A stretch of 64,000 nt of DNA from Pseudoduganella violacea. Its GTDB lineage: Bacteria; Pseudomonadota; Gammaproteobacteria; Burkholderiales; Burkholderiaceae_D. The position numbers and the translations under genes are program-made. The first letter of the stretch is position 1; each line of letters opens with the position of its first letter. The notes below the pieces were generated by a model. The model saw only the letters and a list, made by a program, of their open reading frames with translations. It was not told the origin of the DNA and ran no database searches. Below, piece by piece: positions 33,155 through 41,495 of this stretch. Where the stretch lies: NCBI RefSeq assembly GCF_014191875.1, contig NZ_JACHXD010000021.1, forward strand, positions 1 to 64,000, given 5' to 3'.

Positions 33155-35488
33155 ATGAAGCCGTTCCGCTTCCTGCTGCTGTGCTGCGCCCTGGCGCTGG
33201 CAGCGCCCACCCGCGCCCAAATCCCCGTTGAAGCCCAGACCCGGCCGGACGCCGTGCTGCTGCCGCCCATGCCGCTGCCGCGCACGGCCACGCCGGTGGG
33301 CGAGCCGGTGCTGCTGCCCCTGGCCGTGCCGACGGCATCGGCCCCGGCGCAATCTGCGCGGCAGGCGCCGGCGGATGGCAAGCGCCCGCGCGTGGCGCTG
33401 GTGCTGTCCGGCGGCGGCGCGCGCGGCTTCGCCCATATCGGCGTGCTGCGCGTGCTGCAGGAAATGAAGGTGCCGATCGACATCGTGGTCGGCACCAGTA
33501 TGGGCAGCGTGGTGGGCGGCGCGTTTGCCGCCGGCGCCTCGGTCGAGGAACTTGAGCACCTGGCGCGCAAGACCGACTGGAACCGCGTGATGGCTGACCG
33601 CTCGCCACGCGACGAGCTGAGTTTCCGCCGCCGCGAGGAAGACGTGCGCCTGGCGTCCCGCCTCGAATTCGGCATCAGCAAAAAGGGCGCGACCCTGCCG
33701 CCGGCCGCCGCCAGCAACGCCGCGTTGGAGATGGCGCTGGAACGCCTGCTGCCGTCCGGCACCCGCAATATCGCGGTGGACCAGCTGCCGCTGCCCTTCC
33801 GCTCGGTCGCCTCCGACCTGGTGACGGGCGAGCTGGTGGACCTGAAGGACACGCCGCTGTTCCTGAGCATGCGCGCCTCGCTGGCCGTGCCGGGCGTGTT
33901 CGCGCCGGTGCGCATCAACCACCGCTTGGTGGTTGATGGCGGCCTGGTACGCAATCTGCCGGTCGACCTGGCGCGCGATATGGGCGCCGACGTGGTCATC
34001 GCCGTCAACGTTGGCACGCCGCTGGCGCCGGAGTCGGAACTCGATAGCGCGCTCGACGTCGCCAACCAGATGCTGCAGATCCTGACCGAGCAGAATGTCC
34101 AGCGCTCGCTGAAGGAATTGCGGCCCGAGGACATCCTGGTCGCGCCCGACCTGAGCGGCATCAGCTTCCTCGACTTCGAGCTGCACGACAACGCCATGAA
34201 GGCCGGCATGGCGGCGGCGCGCGCGCTGGCGCCGCGCCTGGCCCGCCTGGCATTGAGCGATAGCGAGTTCATTGCCTTCGAGCGCCGCCGTCTGGCCGCG
34301 CCCGCCCTGGACGACCATGCGCGCCCGCTGGGCAAGGTGGAGATCGCCGGGCAGGGCGAGATCAATCCCGCCATCCTGCGCGCCCAGAGCGGCCTGGTGG
34401 AGGGCCAGCCCTTCACCAAGGCGCAGATCCGCGACGCCGCCGCCAGCCTGTATGGACGCGGCGACCTGGCCCGCGTCGAAACGGAAATCCACGACCGCTT
34501 CGGCGAGCGCAATGTACTGATCCGCACCAGCGAGGCGGAATGGACGCGCAACCGCGTGCGCGTCGGCCTCGAACTGCAAAGCGACTTCCAGGACAGTAAC
34601 AGCTTCGCGCTCAAGCTGCTGCACGTGAGCTCCTCGCTGAACCGCTGGGGCGGCGAACTGCGGACCGATCTGCGCATCGGCAAGGAGCGCGCACTCGGCG
34701 TGCAGTTCTGGCAGCCGCTGGGCGAGGGTTCGCGCTGGTACCTCTCGCCCACGCTGCAATACAACTCGACCGGGGCCGATCTGTTCAACGATGGCCGGCG
34801 CATGGCCCGCCTCACCTACAGCAAGCGCAGCGCCCAGGTCAGCCTGGGACGGGAGCTGGGCAACTGGGGCGATATCCAGGCCGGCGTCACGCGCCAGAGC
34901 TTCCACGGCCGGGTGGCTGTGCCGGAAGACTTGAAGCTGCCCTTCGATTCGGTGTTCGGCACCGCCTATTTCCTGCGCTTCCGCGTTGACACGGTCGATT
35001 CCCTGGCCTTCCCCACGCGCGGCACCCTGCTCGACGCGACTTACTCGCGCCCCATCGGCGAAGACGCCGCGCTGACCACCGCCACCTCCGCCGTCACGGC
35101 CATGCGCGCCTTCACCTATGGACCGTGGAGCGGCCATGTGTACGGCGAATGGGCGCGCGCCAGGAGCGGCGCGGCGCCGCTCAATCTGGGCGGCTTCATG
35201 CGCCTGTCCGGCACGCCGGCCGAATCGGTGCAGGGCCGCACCGTGGCCTTCAGCCGGGTGGTGATGGCGCGCCGCTTCGACACCCTGGGCAATGATGTGC
35301 GCGTCGGCTTCTCGCTGGAGGCGGGCGGCGGCTTCGAAGGCGTGAACGGCGTGCGCAGCCGCTCGGTGATGCAGGCCGGCAGCGTCTTCCTCTCGCTCGA
35401 CACGCGCGCCGGCCCGATCTATCTGGGCGGCGGCGCCACCAAGGGCGGTTACCAGTCGCTGTATCTCTTCCTCGGCCCGATCTGGTAA
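33155..35488 (+). CDS. Patatin-like phospholipase with POTRA and outer-membrane barrel (type Vd autotransporter)
   Basis: 777 residues. Signal peptide (about 1-21), Pro-rich spacer, then a patatin domain (about 78-300) with the oxyanion loop GGGARG (86-91), nucleophile Ser115 in GTSMG and Asp261 in DGG, a complete catalytic dyad. Residues about 320-400 fit one POTRA domain (GKVEIAGQGEINPAILRAQ), and 400-777 form a surface-antigen (BamA-like) barrel ending in Trp. This is the domain order of Pseudomonas PlpD. It predicts a lipase A1-type enzyme held at or released from the cell surface. An intrinsic terminator follows. It lies 88 bases behind gspC but needs no T2SS. Confidence 0.9.
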   Translation: MKPFRFLLLCCALALAAPTRAQIPVEAQTRPDAVLLPPMPLPRTATPVGEPVLLPLAVPTASAPAQSARQAPADGKRPRVALVLSGGGARGFAHIGVLRVLQEMKVPIDIVVGTSMGSVVGGAFAAGASVEELEHLARKTDWNRVMADRSPRDELSFRRREEDVRLASRLEFGISKKGATLPPAAASNAALEMALERLLPSGTRNIAVDQLPLPFRSVASDLVTGELVDLKDTPLFLSMRASLAVPGVFAPVRINHRLVVDGGLVRNLPVDLARDMGADVVIAVNVGTPLAPESELDSALDVANQMLQILTEQNVQRSLKELRPEDILVAPDLSGISFLDFELHDNAMKAGMAAARALAPRLARLALSDSEFIAFERRRLAAPALDDHARPLGKVEIAGQGEINPAILRAQSGLVEGQPFTKAQIRDAAASLYGRGDLARVETEIHDRFGERNVLIRTSEAEWTRNRVRVGLELQSDFQDSNSFALKLLHVSSSLNRWGGELRTDLRIGKERALGVQFWQPLGEGSRWYLSPTLQYNSTGADLFNDGRRMARLTYSKRSAQVSLGRELGNWGDIQAGVTRQSFHGRVAVPEDLKLPFDSVFGTAYFLRFRVDTVDSLAFPTRGTLLDATYSRPIGEDAALTTATSAVTAMRAFTYGPWSGHVYGEWARARSGAAPLNLGGFMRLSGTPAESVQGRTVAFSRVVMARRFDTLGNDVRVGFSLEAGGGFEGVNGVRSRSVMQAGSVFLSLDTRAGPIYLGGGATKGGYQSLYLFLGPIW

Positions 35489-35490
35489 GA

Positions 35491-35528
35491 AGAAAGGGGC
35501 AGGCGTTTCCGCCTGCCCCTTTCTTTTT
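35491..35528 (+). terminator. Strong Rho-independent terminator
   Basis: A perfect 15-bp stem, AGAAAGGGGCAGGCG against its complement, with a TTTC loop and a run of six T after it. It ends the patatin gene and faces the convergent small gene at 35539. Confidence 0.93.
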
Positions 35529-35538
35529 TCGCCCGGAT

Positions 35539-35739
35539 TTACTCGGGTTTCTTGAATGGATCGATTTTCTTCAAGGCCTGCTTGTCGGCCTGGCGCTGCG
35601 CGCCCTTGCTCTTGCCATGCGGCCCGGACGCGCGCGCCTTGGCCAGCCCCGCAAACGGATTGCGCGGCTTGCCGAAGGTTTGCGACGGCTCGATGCGGAT
35701 GCGCATTTTCTGCCGGGTCGCCAGGGCCTTGTTCGCCAT
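35539..35739 (-). CDS. Small basic conserved-type protein, coupled to hslU
   Basis: 66 residues, very rich in Lys/Arg (MANKALATRQKMRIRIEP...KKIDPFKKPE), no membrane segment, no recognised domain. Its ATG shares one base with the hslU stop (TAATG), which argues for coupled translation and a real gene. The basic composition suggests nucleic acid or ribosome contact, without direct evidence. It lies between hslU and the patatin terminator. Confidence 0.65.
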   Translation of the reverse strand: MANKALATRQKMRIRIEPSQTFGKPRNPFAGLAKARASGPHGKSKGAQRQADKQALKKIDPFKKPE

Positions 35740-37073
35740 TACAGCACGTAGCGCGACAAGTCTTCGTTGACGGCCAGCGCGTCCAGGCGCTGGTTGACGT
35801 AGGCGGCGTCGATCAGCAGCAGCTTCTCGCCCGTTTCGGTGGCGCTGAAGGAAATCTCTTCGAGCAGCTTTTCCATCACGGTGTAGAGGCGGCGCGCGCC
35901 GATGTTTTCGGTGCGCTCGTTGACCTGGTGCGAAATCTCGGCCAGGCGCGTGATGCCGTCCGGCGTGAAGTCGATCTGCACGTCCTCGGTCGCCAGCAAG
36001 GCCTGGTACTGCTTGGTCAGGCAGGCGTCGGTGCTGGTCAGGATGCGTTCGAAATCGGCGATCGACAACGACTCCAGTTCCACCCGGATGGGGAAGCGGC
36101 CCTGCAGTTCCGGAATCAGGTCGGAGGGCTTGGCCAGGTGGAAGGCGCCGGAAGCGATGAACAGGATATGGTCGGTGCGGATCATGCCGTACTTGGTATT
36201 GACGGTGGTGCCTTCGACCAGCGGCAGCAGGTCGCGCTGCACGCCGGCGCGCGAGACGTCGGCGCCGCCCACCTCCGAGCGCGAGGCGATCTTGTCCACC
36301 TCGTCGAGGAAGACGATGCCGTTCTGCTCCACATTGTGGATGGCTTTCTGCTTCATTTCGTCTTCGTTGACCAGCTTGGCCGCCTCTTCCTCGACCAGCA
36401 GCTTCATGGCTTCGGCGATGCGCACCTTGCGCGCCTTGCGGCGGCCGGCGCCCATGCCGGAGAACATGGACTTGATCTGCTCCGTCATTTCCTCCATGCC
36501 GGGCGGCGCCATGATTTCCATCTGCGGGCTTTGCTCGGCCAGCTCGATCTCGATTTCCTTGTCGTTCAAGTCGCCCTGGCGCAGGCGCTTGCGGAAGGTC
36601 TGGCGCGTGGCGTCGCTGGCCGGCGCTTCCTGGGTGCCGGCGTTGAAGCCGAAGTCGCGCGGCTGCGGCAGCAGGATGTCGAGCACGCGGTCTTCGGCCG
36701 CATCCTCGGCGCGCGCGCGCACCTTGGCCATTTCGGCCGAGCGGGTCTGCTTGACGCCGATGTCGATCAGGTCGCGGATGATGGTGTCGACGTCGCGGCC
36801 CACATAACCGACTTCGGTGAACTTGGTTGCTTCCACCTTGATGAAGGGCGCGTCGGCCAATTTGGCCAGGCGGCGCGCGATCTCGGTCTTGCCGACGCCG
36901 GTGGGGCCGATCATCAGGATATTCTTGGGCGTGATCTCATGGCGCAGCGGCTCTTCCACCTGCTGGCGGCGCCAGCGGTTGCGCAGCGCGATGGCGACCG
37001 CGCGCTTGGCCTTGGCCTGGCCGACCACATGTTTATCGAGTTCGCCGACGATTTCCTGTGGAGTCATATTCAT
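35739..37073 (-). CDS. hslU: ATP-dependent protease ATPase subunit HslU
   Basis: 444 residues. AAA+ unfoldase of the HslUV protease; Walker A GPTGVGKTE, Walker B ENGIVFLDEVDKI (NGIVFLDEVDK in the nucleotide domain), Sensor 1 and arginine-finger regions, an intermediate domain about 110-240 and a C-terminus ending SRYVL, close to the usual RYIL tail that inserts into HslV. The start at 37073 forms an ATGA overlap with the hslV stop; ATG 37067 is an alternative. The 19-residue longer frame is not conserved. Confidence 0.96.
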   Translation of the reverse strand: MNMTPQEIVGELDKHVVGQAKAKRAVAIALRNRWRRQQVEEPLRHEITPKNILMIGPTGVGKTEIARRLAKLADAPFIKVEATKFTEVGYVGRDVDTIIRDLIDIGVKQTRSAEMAKVRARAEDAAEDRVLDILLPQPRDFGFNAGTQEAPASDATRQTFRKRLRQGDLNDKEIEIELAEQSPQMEIMAPPGMEEMTEQIKSMFSGMGAGRRKARKVRIAEAMKLLVEEEAAKLVNEDEMKQKAIHNVEQNGIVFLDEVDKIASRSEVGGADVSRAGVQRDLLPLVEGTTVNTKYGMIRTDHILFIASGAFHLAKPSDLIPELQGRFPIRVELESLSIADFERILTSTDACLTKQYQALLATEDVQIDFTPDGITRLAEISHQVNERTENIGARRLYTVMEKLLEEISFSATETGEKLLLIDAAYVNQRLDALAVNEDLSRYVL

Positions 37074-37618
37074 GCTGGGCTTTCTTCCAGGGTTTCGATG
37101 ATGTGGGAGAGGTTGGTGTAGATGCACAGCTCACCCGCGATGGTCAGCGATTTCTTCACGATGTCGGCCGGCGCCAGCTCGGTGTTTTCGAAGAGCGCCT
37201 TGGCGGCCGACAGGGCATAGCTGCCGCCCGAGCCGATGGCGCCGATGCCGTCTTCCGGTTCCAGCACGTCGCCGTTGCCGGTGATGACCAGGGTCGATTC
37301 GCTATCGGCCACCAGCAGCATCGCTTCCAGGCGGCGCAGCACGCGGTCGGTGCGCCAATCCTTGGCCATTTCGACCGAGGCGCGCAGCAGATTGCCCTGG
37401 TGCTTTTCCAGCTTGGCTTCGAAGCGGTCGAGCAGGGTGAAGGCGTCGGCCGTGCCGCCGGCGAAGCCGCACAGCACTTTGCCCTGGTACAGCTTGCGCA
37501 CCTTGCGCGCGGTGCCCTTCATGACGATATTGCCCAGGGTGACTTGACCGTCGCCGCCGATGGCGACTTGCTTGCCGCGGCGCACGCACAGAATGGTGGT
37601 GCCGTGAAATTGTTCCAT
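37070..37618 (-). CDS. hslV: ATP-dependent protease peptidase subunit HslV
   Basis: 182 residues. Threonine protease with the catalytic Thr7 exposed after removal of MEQFHG (MEQFHG|TTILCVRRG), and the conserved GGDGQVTLGN and GSGGSYALSAA segments. Forms the chamber to which HslU delivers substrates, cytoplasmic. The hslV-hslU pair is in the usual order with a 4-base overlap. Confidence 0.97.
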   Translation of the reverse strand: MEQFHGTTILCVRRGKQVAIGGDGQVTLGNIVMKGTARKVRKLYQGKVLCGFAGGTADAFTLLDRFEAKLEKHQGNLLRASVEMAKDWRTDRVLRRLEAMLLVADSESTLVITGNGDVLEPEDGIGAIGSGGSYALSAAKALFENTELAPADIVKKSLTIAGELCIYTNLSHIIETLEESPA

Positions 37619-37688
37619 AGTTGCCTCAATGTTATGACGCTGCGTGCGTCCCAGCGCCGAAATGGGGCTGTTTCGCCGGATTGCAAGT

Positions 37689-39044
37689 TCAATACTTGTG
37701 GGGAAACAGTCGCACGCTGGCGCCCGCGCCCAGCAGGCGCAGCAGGGCCGCCGCCAGATGGTTCAGGTCCCGGAATTCTATCCTGCGCTCGCCCAGGCCT
37801 TGCAGGGCGCCGAGCAATTGCTGGGCCGCGCCATAGTCGATGCGGGCCAGGCGCGCGCAGTCGAAGACCAGGGCCGGATACTGTTCAGCATAGGCGAGAA
37901 TGGCTTCGATGACGGCGCTGGCGTCGCCGGCGAGCAGATAGGGCAGGACGAAGCGGTCGGCGGCGGCCGCCGCCAGCGGCTGCTCGGGCGCCAGCGCCAC
38001 GCGCTGCGGCGGCGTGAACGGCGGCGGCGACACCTCGAAGGTGACGCAGTAATCCATGCTGCTTTCCTCGAAATCCTTTTCGCGGTGTTGCAGGCGCAGC
38101 AGTTCCAGGCGCAGCAGCCAGGGCGCCTCGCCCTCGTCGCGCCGGCCGACGGCGAGGATGGCGCCGACCTGGCGTTCCAGCTCGGCTGCGCCGGCCACGG
38201 TCAGCTCGCGCTCGGCCGCCTGCACGGCGCGCAAGGCGGCCAGCAACAGGGCGCAGCCTTCGGGCGTCACGCCGCGCACGCGGCTGCAGTCGAGGCGCAG
38301 CGGGCCGGTATGGTCGGCACCGTGCTCGGTGGCGGCCGGGATGGCGCCGTCCTGGACCGGGTGCAGGCGCGCCAGCTGGGCGGCGGCGCCGGCGTCGAGC
38401 ATGCCGCTGAGCGCCACGGTGGGGACCAGGCCGGCCGGCGGCGGCACGGCGCTGTCGGGCGCGGCGGGCGGATTCCACGGCGGCGGCGAGGTTTCGAAAG
38501 TGCTGGCGTAGTCGATCGAGAGGCTGTCGAACGCGTCCTGGCGGCCCAGGATCTGGTACAGGTCGAACAGCATCCACCACACGGTACGGTCGCGCTGGTC
38601 GCGCGCGGCGGCGGCCAGCAGTTCGGCGGCCAGCTCGGCTTGGCCGTTGGCGTAGAGCAGGGCCACTTCCTCGACCACGGGCGCGGTTTCGGCGGCGGCG
38701 GCCTCGGCCGGGATGTCGGGTTCGCCGAGCAGCTCGGTGGTGCCGGCGTCCAGCAGGGGCAGGGTATTGCCGTCGATGGCGGCGGCGCGCGGCGGGCGGG
38801 CCGGGCGGCTGGCCCAGGGCATCTCCTCGTCGTCGAAGATGTCGGCCGCCATGGCCGCCTCGATGGCGTCGATCTTCATGGCGGTGGCGCGCGCGATATC
38901 GCGCTGCAGTTCTTGCTGGACGCGCTGGCGCTCCAGCTCGCTATGCGCGGCCAAGCGCGCGGCGGCCTCGCCCTCGTCCTCGGCCATGGTGCCGGCTTGG
39001 TCTTCCGCGGCCTTGTTTTTTTTGAACAGAGAAAACAGTCCCAC
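37689..39044 (-). CDS. Tandem-module STAS-domain-like protein
   Basis: 451 residues from GTG 39044 (GLFSLFKKNK start; 14 further codons upstream are possible). The N-terminal 100 residues are charged and helical. Two similar modules follow, each with a helical W-L-x-L-x-x-L stretch and a DYxxTFExSPPP signature: DYASTFETSPPPW about 183-195 and DYCVTFEVSPPPF about 337-349. The second is followed by a STAS-like (anti-sigma antagonist fold) segment (LVFDCARLARIDYGAAQQLL). Probably a cytoplasmic scaffold or regulator; the partner is unknown. Placed between dksA and hslV. Confidence 0.72.
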   Translation of the reverse strand: MGLFSLFKKNKAAEDQAGTMAEDEGEAAARLAAHSELERQRVQQELQRDIARATAMKIDAIEAAMAADIFDDEEMPWASRPARPPRAAAIDGNTLPLLDAGTTELLGEPDIPAEAAAAETAPVVEEVALLYANGQAELAAELLAAAARDQRDRTVWWMLFDLYQILGRQDAFDSLSIDYASTFETSPPPWNPPAAPDSAVPPPAGLVPTVALSGMLDAGAAAQLARLHPVQDGAIPAATEHGADHTGPLRLDCSRVRGVTPEGCALLLAALRAVQAAERELTVAGAAELERQVGAILAVGRRDEGEAPWLLRLELLRLQHREKDFEESSMDYCVTFEVSPPPFTPPQRVALAPEQPLAAAAADRFVLPYLLAGDASAVIEAILAYAEQYPALVFDCARLARIDYGAAQQLLGALQGLGERRIEFRDLNHLAAALLRLLGAGASVRLFPHKY

Positions 39045-39123
39045 CGCTTTTCCTTGTCCGCTCCCGGAGCAGATAGTGTAGCCCAAGGGCCGCCGCCGCT
39101 TCGCAAAGCCGGCCGTGGAAATG

Positions 39124-39152
39124 AAAAAAGCACGCGCGGGGCGTGCTTTTTT
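39124..39152 (-). terminator. Rho-independent terminator after dksA
   Basis: AAAAAAGCACGC / GCGTGCTTTTTT, 12-bp perfect stem with a 5-base loop; symmetric A/T runs make it bidirectional. It lies about 50 bases after the dksA stop and before the STAS-like gene. Confidence 0.88.
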
Positions 39153-39200
39153 GCTGCAAAGCAGGGGGGGCGGCCGCTGCGGAAGCGGGGCCGCGGCGGC

Positions 39201-39653
39201 TTAATCGCCGTAGAGCTTCTGCTTCAGCTCGCGGCGCTGCTGGGCTTCCAGCGACAGCGTGGCGGTGGGGCGGGCGATCAGGCGCGGAATGCCGATCGGC
39301 TCGCCCGTTTCTTCGCACCAGCCGTATTCGCCGTTATCGATGGCCACGATGGATTGCTGCACTTTTTTCAGCAGCTTGCGCTCGCGGTCGCGGGTGCGCA
39401 GCTCCAGGGCGTGCTCTTCCTCGATGGTGGCGCGATCGGCCGGGTCCGGCACCAGCACGGTTTCGCGCAGGTGTTCCGTGGTTTCGCCGGCATTTTTCAG
39501 CAGTTCTTTTTCCAGCGCCTGGAGCTTGGCCTTGAAAAACGCCATCTGCGCCGGGTTCATGTAGTCCTTATCGCTCATCGCCAGAATTTCTTCGTCGGTG
39601 AGGATACGGTCGGGACTAGCGGCGGAGGTCGATTTATTAGTTTTAGTCATCAC
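39201..39653 (-). CDS. dksA: RNA polymerase-binding transcription factor DksA
   Basis: 150 residues. Enters the RNA polymerase secondary channel and works with ppGpp at rRNA and amino-acid promoters. The coiled coil (about 40-110) carries the tip DPADRATIEEEHALELR; the acidic tip DPAD matches active DksA. The zinc finger is reduced: of the usual four cysteines only one is left (YGWCEETGEPIGI...ATLSLEAQQ). This is a known low-cysteine form in betaproteobacteria. Start MM: either Met possible. Confidence 0.95.
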   Translation of the reverse strand: MMTKTNKSTSAASPDRILTDEEILAMSDKDYMNPAQMAFFKAKLQALEKELLKNAGETTEHLRETVLVPDPADRATIEEEHALELRTRDRERKLLKKVQQSIVAIDNGEYGWCEETGEPIGIPRLIARPTATLSLEAQQRRELKQKLYGD

Positions 39654-39765
39654 TTCTTACCTTCGATACGACAGAGTTTTCAAATTTCAGCTGTCGGACT
39701 CTCAAGGCCAACAACTGTACCGGCTTGCGCTGGGCTAACCGGCACCCCAGAAAAACCCGGTTAGT

Positions 39766-40824
39766 TTATACCAAACATTGTTCCAGGCCGCGAATAAAGA
39801 TATCTTTCGGTAGATTTTTACCAATAAACACCATTTTACTGCCGCGAGCCTCATTTTCCGCCCATTTGGCGCCCAGGTCGCTACCCATCAATTGGTGCAC
39901 GCCCTGGAATACGACTTTACGATCCGCGCCCTGCATTAACAATACGCCTTTGTAGCGCAACATGCGAGGGCCGTACACATTGACCAGGCCGGCAAGGAAT
40001 TCATCGAGCTTTTCCGGATCGAATGGGCGCTCGCTTTTAAACACGAAAGCGGCGATTTCATCGGTGTGGTGGCTGTGGTGGTGGTCGTGGGCGCAATGCT
40101 CGCCGTGTTCGTGGTCATGCTGGCAATGTTCGTCATGCTCGTGCTCGTGCGCATGGTCGTGCTCGTCGGCGGCCAGGAAATCCGGGTCCAGCTCGAGCTT
40201 TTCATTGAGATTGAAGCCGCGCAGGTCGAGCACCTCGGCGATCGGGGCGCGGCCGAAGTCGGAAGTGCCGATCGGCGCGCGCGGATTGATGCGTTTCAGG
40301 CGCGCCGTCAGCGCGGCGACGGCATCGGCGTCGACCAGATCGGTCTTGGACAGCAGGATCTTGTCGGCGAAACCGACCTGGCGCTGGGCTTCCTCGTTAT
40401 CGTCCAATTGCTGCATGGCGTGGCGCGCATCGACCACGGTGACAATCGCATCGAGCAAGTAATTACTGCCCACTTCATCGTCGACAAAGAAAGTCTGGGC
40501 CACCGGGCCGGGATTGGCCAGGCCCGTGGTTTCGATGACCACGCGGTCGAATTGCAGCTCGCCGGCCGCGCGCTTTTTCGCCAGATCGGACAGGCCGATA
40601 ATCAGGTCGCCGCGCACGGTGCAGCAAATGCAGCCATTATTCATTTCGACGATTTGCTCGCGGCTTTCCTGCACCAGGATCTCGTTGTCGATATTTTCCT
40701 GCCCGAATTCATTCTCGATGACGGCAATGCGCATGCCATGCTGTTCCTGCAGAATGCGGTTGAGCAAGGTGGTTTTGCCGGCGCCGAGGAAGCCGGTCAG
40801 GATGGTGGTCGGAATCAGGTCCAT
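39766..40824 (-). CDS. COG0523 GTP-dependent metallochaperone with His-rich loop
   Basis: 352 residues. G3E-family GTPase: Walker A GFLGAGKTT (about 9-17), metal-binding CXCC in NNGCICCT, SKTD guanine motif, then a Cys/His/Asp/Glu-rich loop (about 218-250) with some fifteen His residues, which should bind Zn, Co or Ni. A CobW C-terminal domain ends the protein. Delivers or senses a metal in the cytoplasm; the particular metal and client are unknown. Neighbour of dksA, as in related genomes. The upstream frame extension beyond the ATG at 40824 is not conserved. Confidence 0.9.
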   Translation of the reverse strand: MDLIPTTILTGFLGAGKTTLLNRILQEQHGMRIAVIENEFGQENIDNEILVQESREQIVEMNNGCICCTVRGDLIIGLSDLAKKRAAGELQFDRVVIETTGLANPGPVAQTFFVDDEVGSNYLLDAIVTVVDARHAMQQLDDNEEAQRQVGFADKILLSKTDLVDADAVAALTARLKRINPRAPIGTSDFGRAPIAEVLDLRGFNLNEKLELDPDFLAADEHDHAHEHEHDEHCQHDHEHGEHCAHDHHHSHHTDEIAAFVFKSERPFDPEKLDEFLAGLVNVYGPRMLRYKGVLLMQGADRKVVFQGVHQLMGSDLGAKWAENEARGSKMVFIGKNLPKDIFIRGLEQCLV

Positions 40825-40845
40825 GGTCTGCCTTGCTGCAAATAG

Positions 40846-40857
40846 AATCGGCCGATT
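40846..40857. promoter_or_regulatory. Possible operator palindrome upstream of the COG0523 gene
   Basis: AATCGGCCGATT is a perfect 12-bp palindrome 22 bases before the COG0523 start codon and overlaps CATAAT, which could be the -10 element on the minus strand. Position suggests an operator, for example for a metal-responsive repressor, but no known Zur or Nur consensus is matched. Confidence 0.3.
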
Positions 40858-40945
40858 ATGCCGGAATTTCCGGCGCGCTGCCAAATCGGGGCGGTCACGC
40901 TTGAAATCACGAATGCTTGCGAATGGGCAATTCATCCGGCCATGT

Positions 40946-40974
40946 GTTGTTGGAGAATGATTTCTCCCAGCAAC
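40946..40974 (+). other. Leader hairpin before hcp
   Basis: GTTGTTGGAGAA pairs with TTCTCCCAGCAAC (12 bp with one G-U and one bulged C, TGAT loop), 6 bases before the GGAG ribosome site of hcp. It could protect the message or control translation; no T run follows, so it is not a terminator. Confidence 0.35.
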
Positions 40975-40992
40975 GCTACGGAGAGCATGACC

Positions 40993-41484
40993 ATGGCAAC
41001 CGACGCATATTTGTACATTGATGGCATCAAGGGCGAGTCGGCCGATTCCGCCCACCCGACTTGGATTGAAGTGACGGCAGCGCATTGGGGCGTGACGCAG
41101 CCCCGCAGCGCCACGGCATCGACGGGCGGCGGCCACACGGCCGAGCGCTGCGAGCACCGCACCTTGTCCCTCTCCAAGCTGGTTGATCTGGCCTCGCCCA
41201 TTCTGATGCAGACCTGTTCAATGGGCAAGACCATTCCGCAAGCCAAGCTCGAGTTCATGCGAGCGGATGGCGACGGTATGCGGGTGAAGTACTACGAAGT
41301 CGAGCTGGATAACGTCATGATCGCCCATGTGGAACAGGTACTGGGTGAAAGCGGCCTGTTGCACGACGAGATCGGGTTGCGCTTCTCCAAGGTCAAATGG
41401 AAGTACGCCCAGCAAAAAATCGGTGGCGGCACAGGCGGCAATACCGCCGGTGGGTGGTGCCTTGCAAGTAATCGGTGCGCGTGA
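40993..41484 (+). CDS. hcp: Hcp-family type VI secretion tube protein (orphan)
   Basis: 163 residues with the Hcp start MATDAYLYIDGIKGES, the segment HRTLSLSKLVDLASP and a C-terminus GGNTAGGWCLASNRCA close to the usual GGW-N-L form of Hcp1. The protein stacks as hexamer rings in the T6SS tube and carries small effectors in its lumen. No other T6SS structural gene occurs in the window, so this is an orphan hcp. The ATG at 40993 is 9 bases from GGAG; 40987 would be too close. Directly followed by a hydrolase gene whose ribosome site overlaps the hcp stop. The two Cys at the C-terminus are unusual. Confidence 0.93.
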   Translation: MATDAYLYIDGIKGESADSAHPTWIEVTAAHWGVTQPRSATASTGGGHTAERCEHRTLSLSKLVDLASPILMQTCSMGKTIPQAKLEFMRADGDGMRVKYYEVELDNVMIAHVEQVLGESGLLHDEIGLRFSKVKWKYAQQKIGGGTGGNTAGGWCLASNRCA

Positions 41485-41495
41485 GGAGGCCGCTC

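Noticed and set aside
32521..35137. Long minus-strand frames opposite the patatin protein
   Set aside because: Sense strand carries all catalytic motifs; the antisense translations are low complexity.
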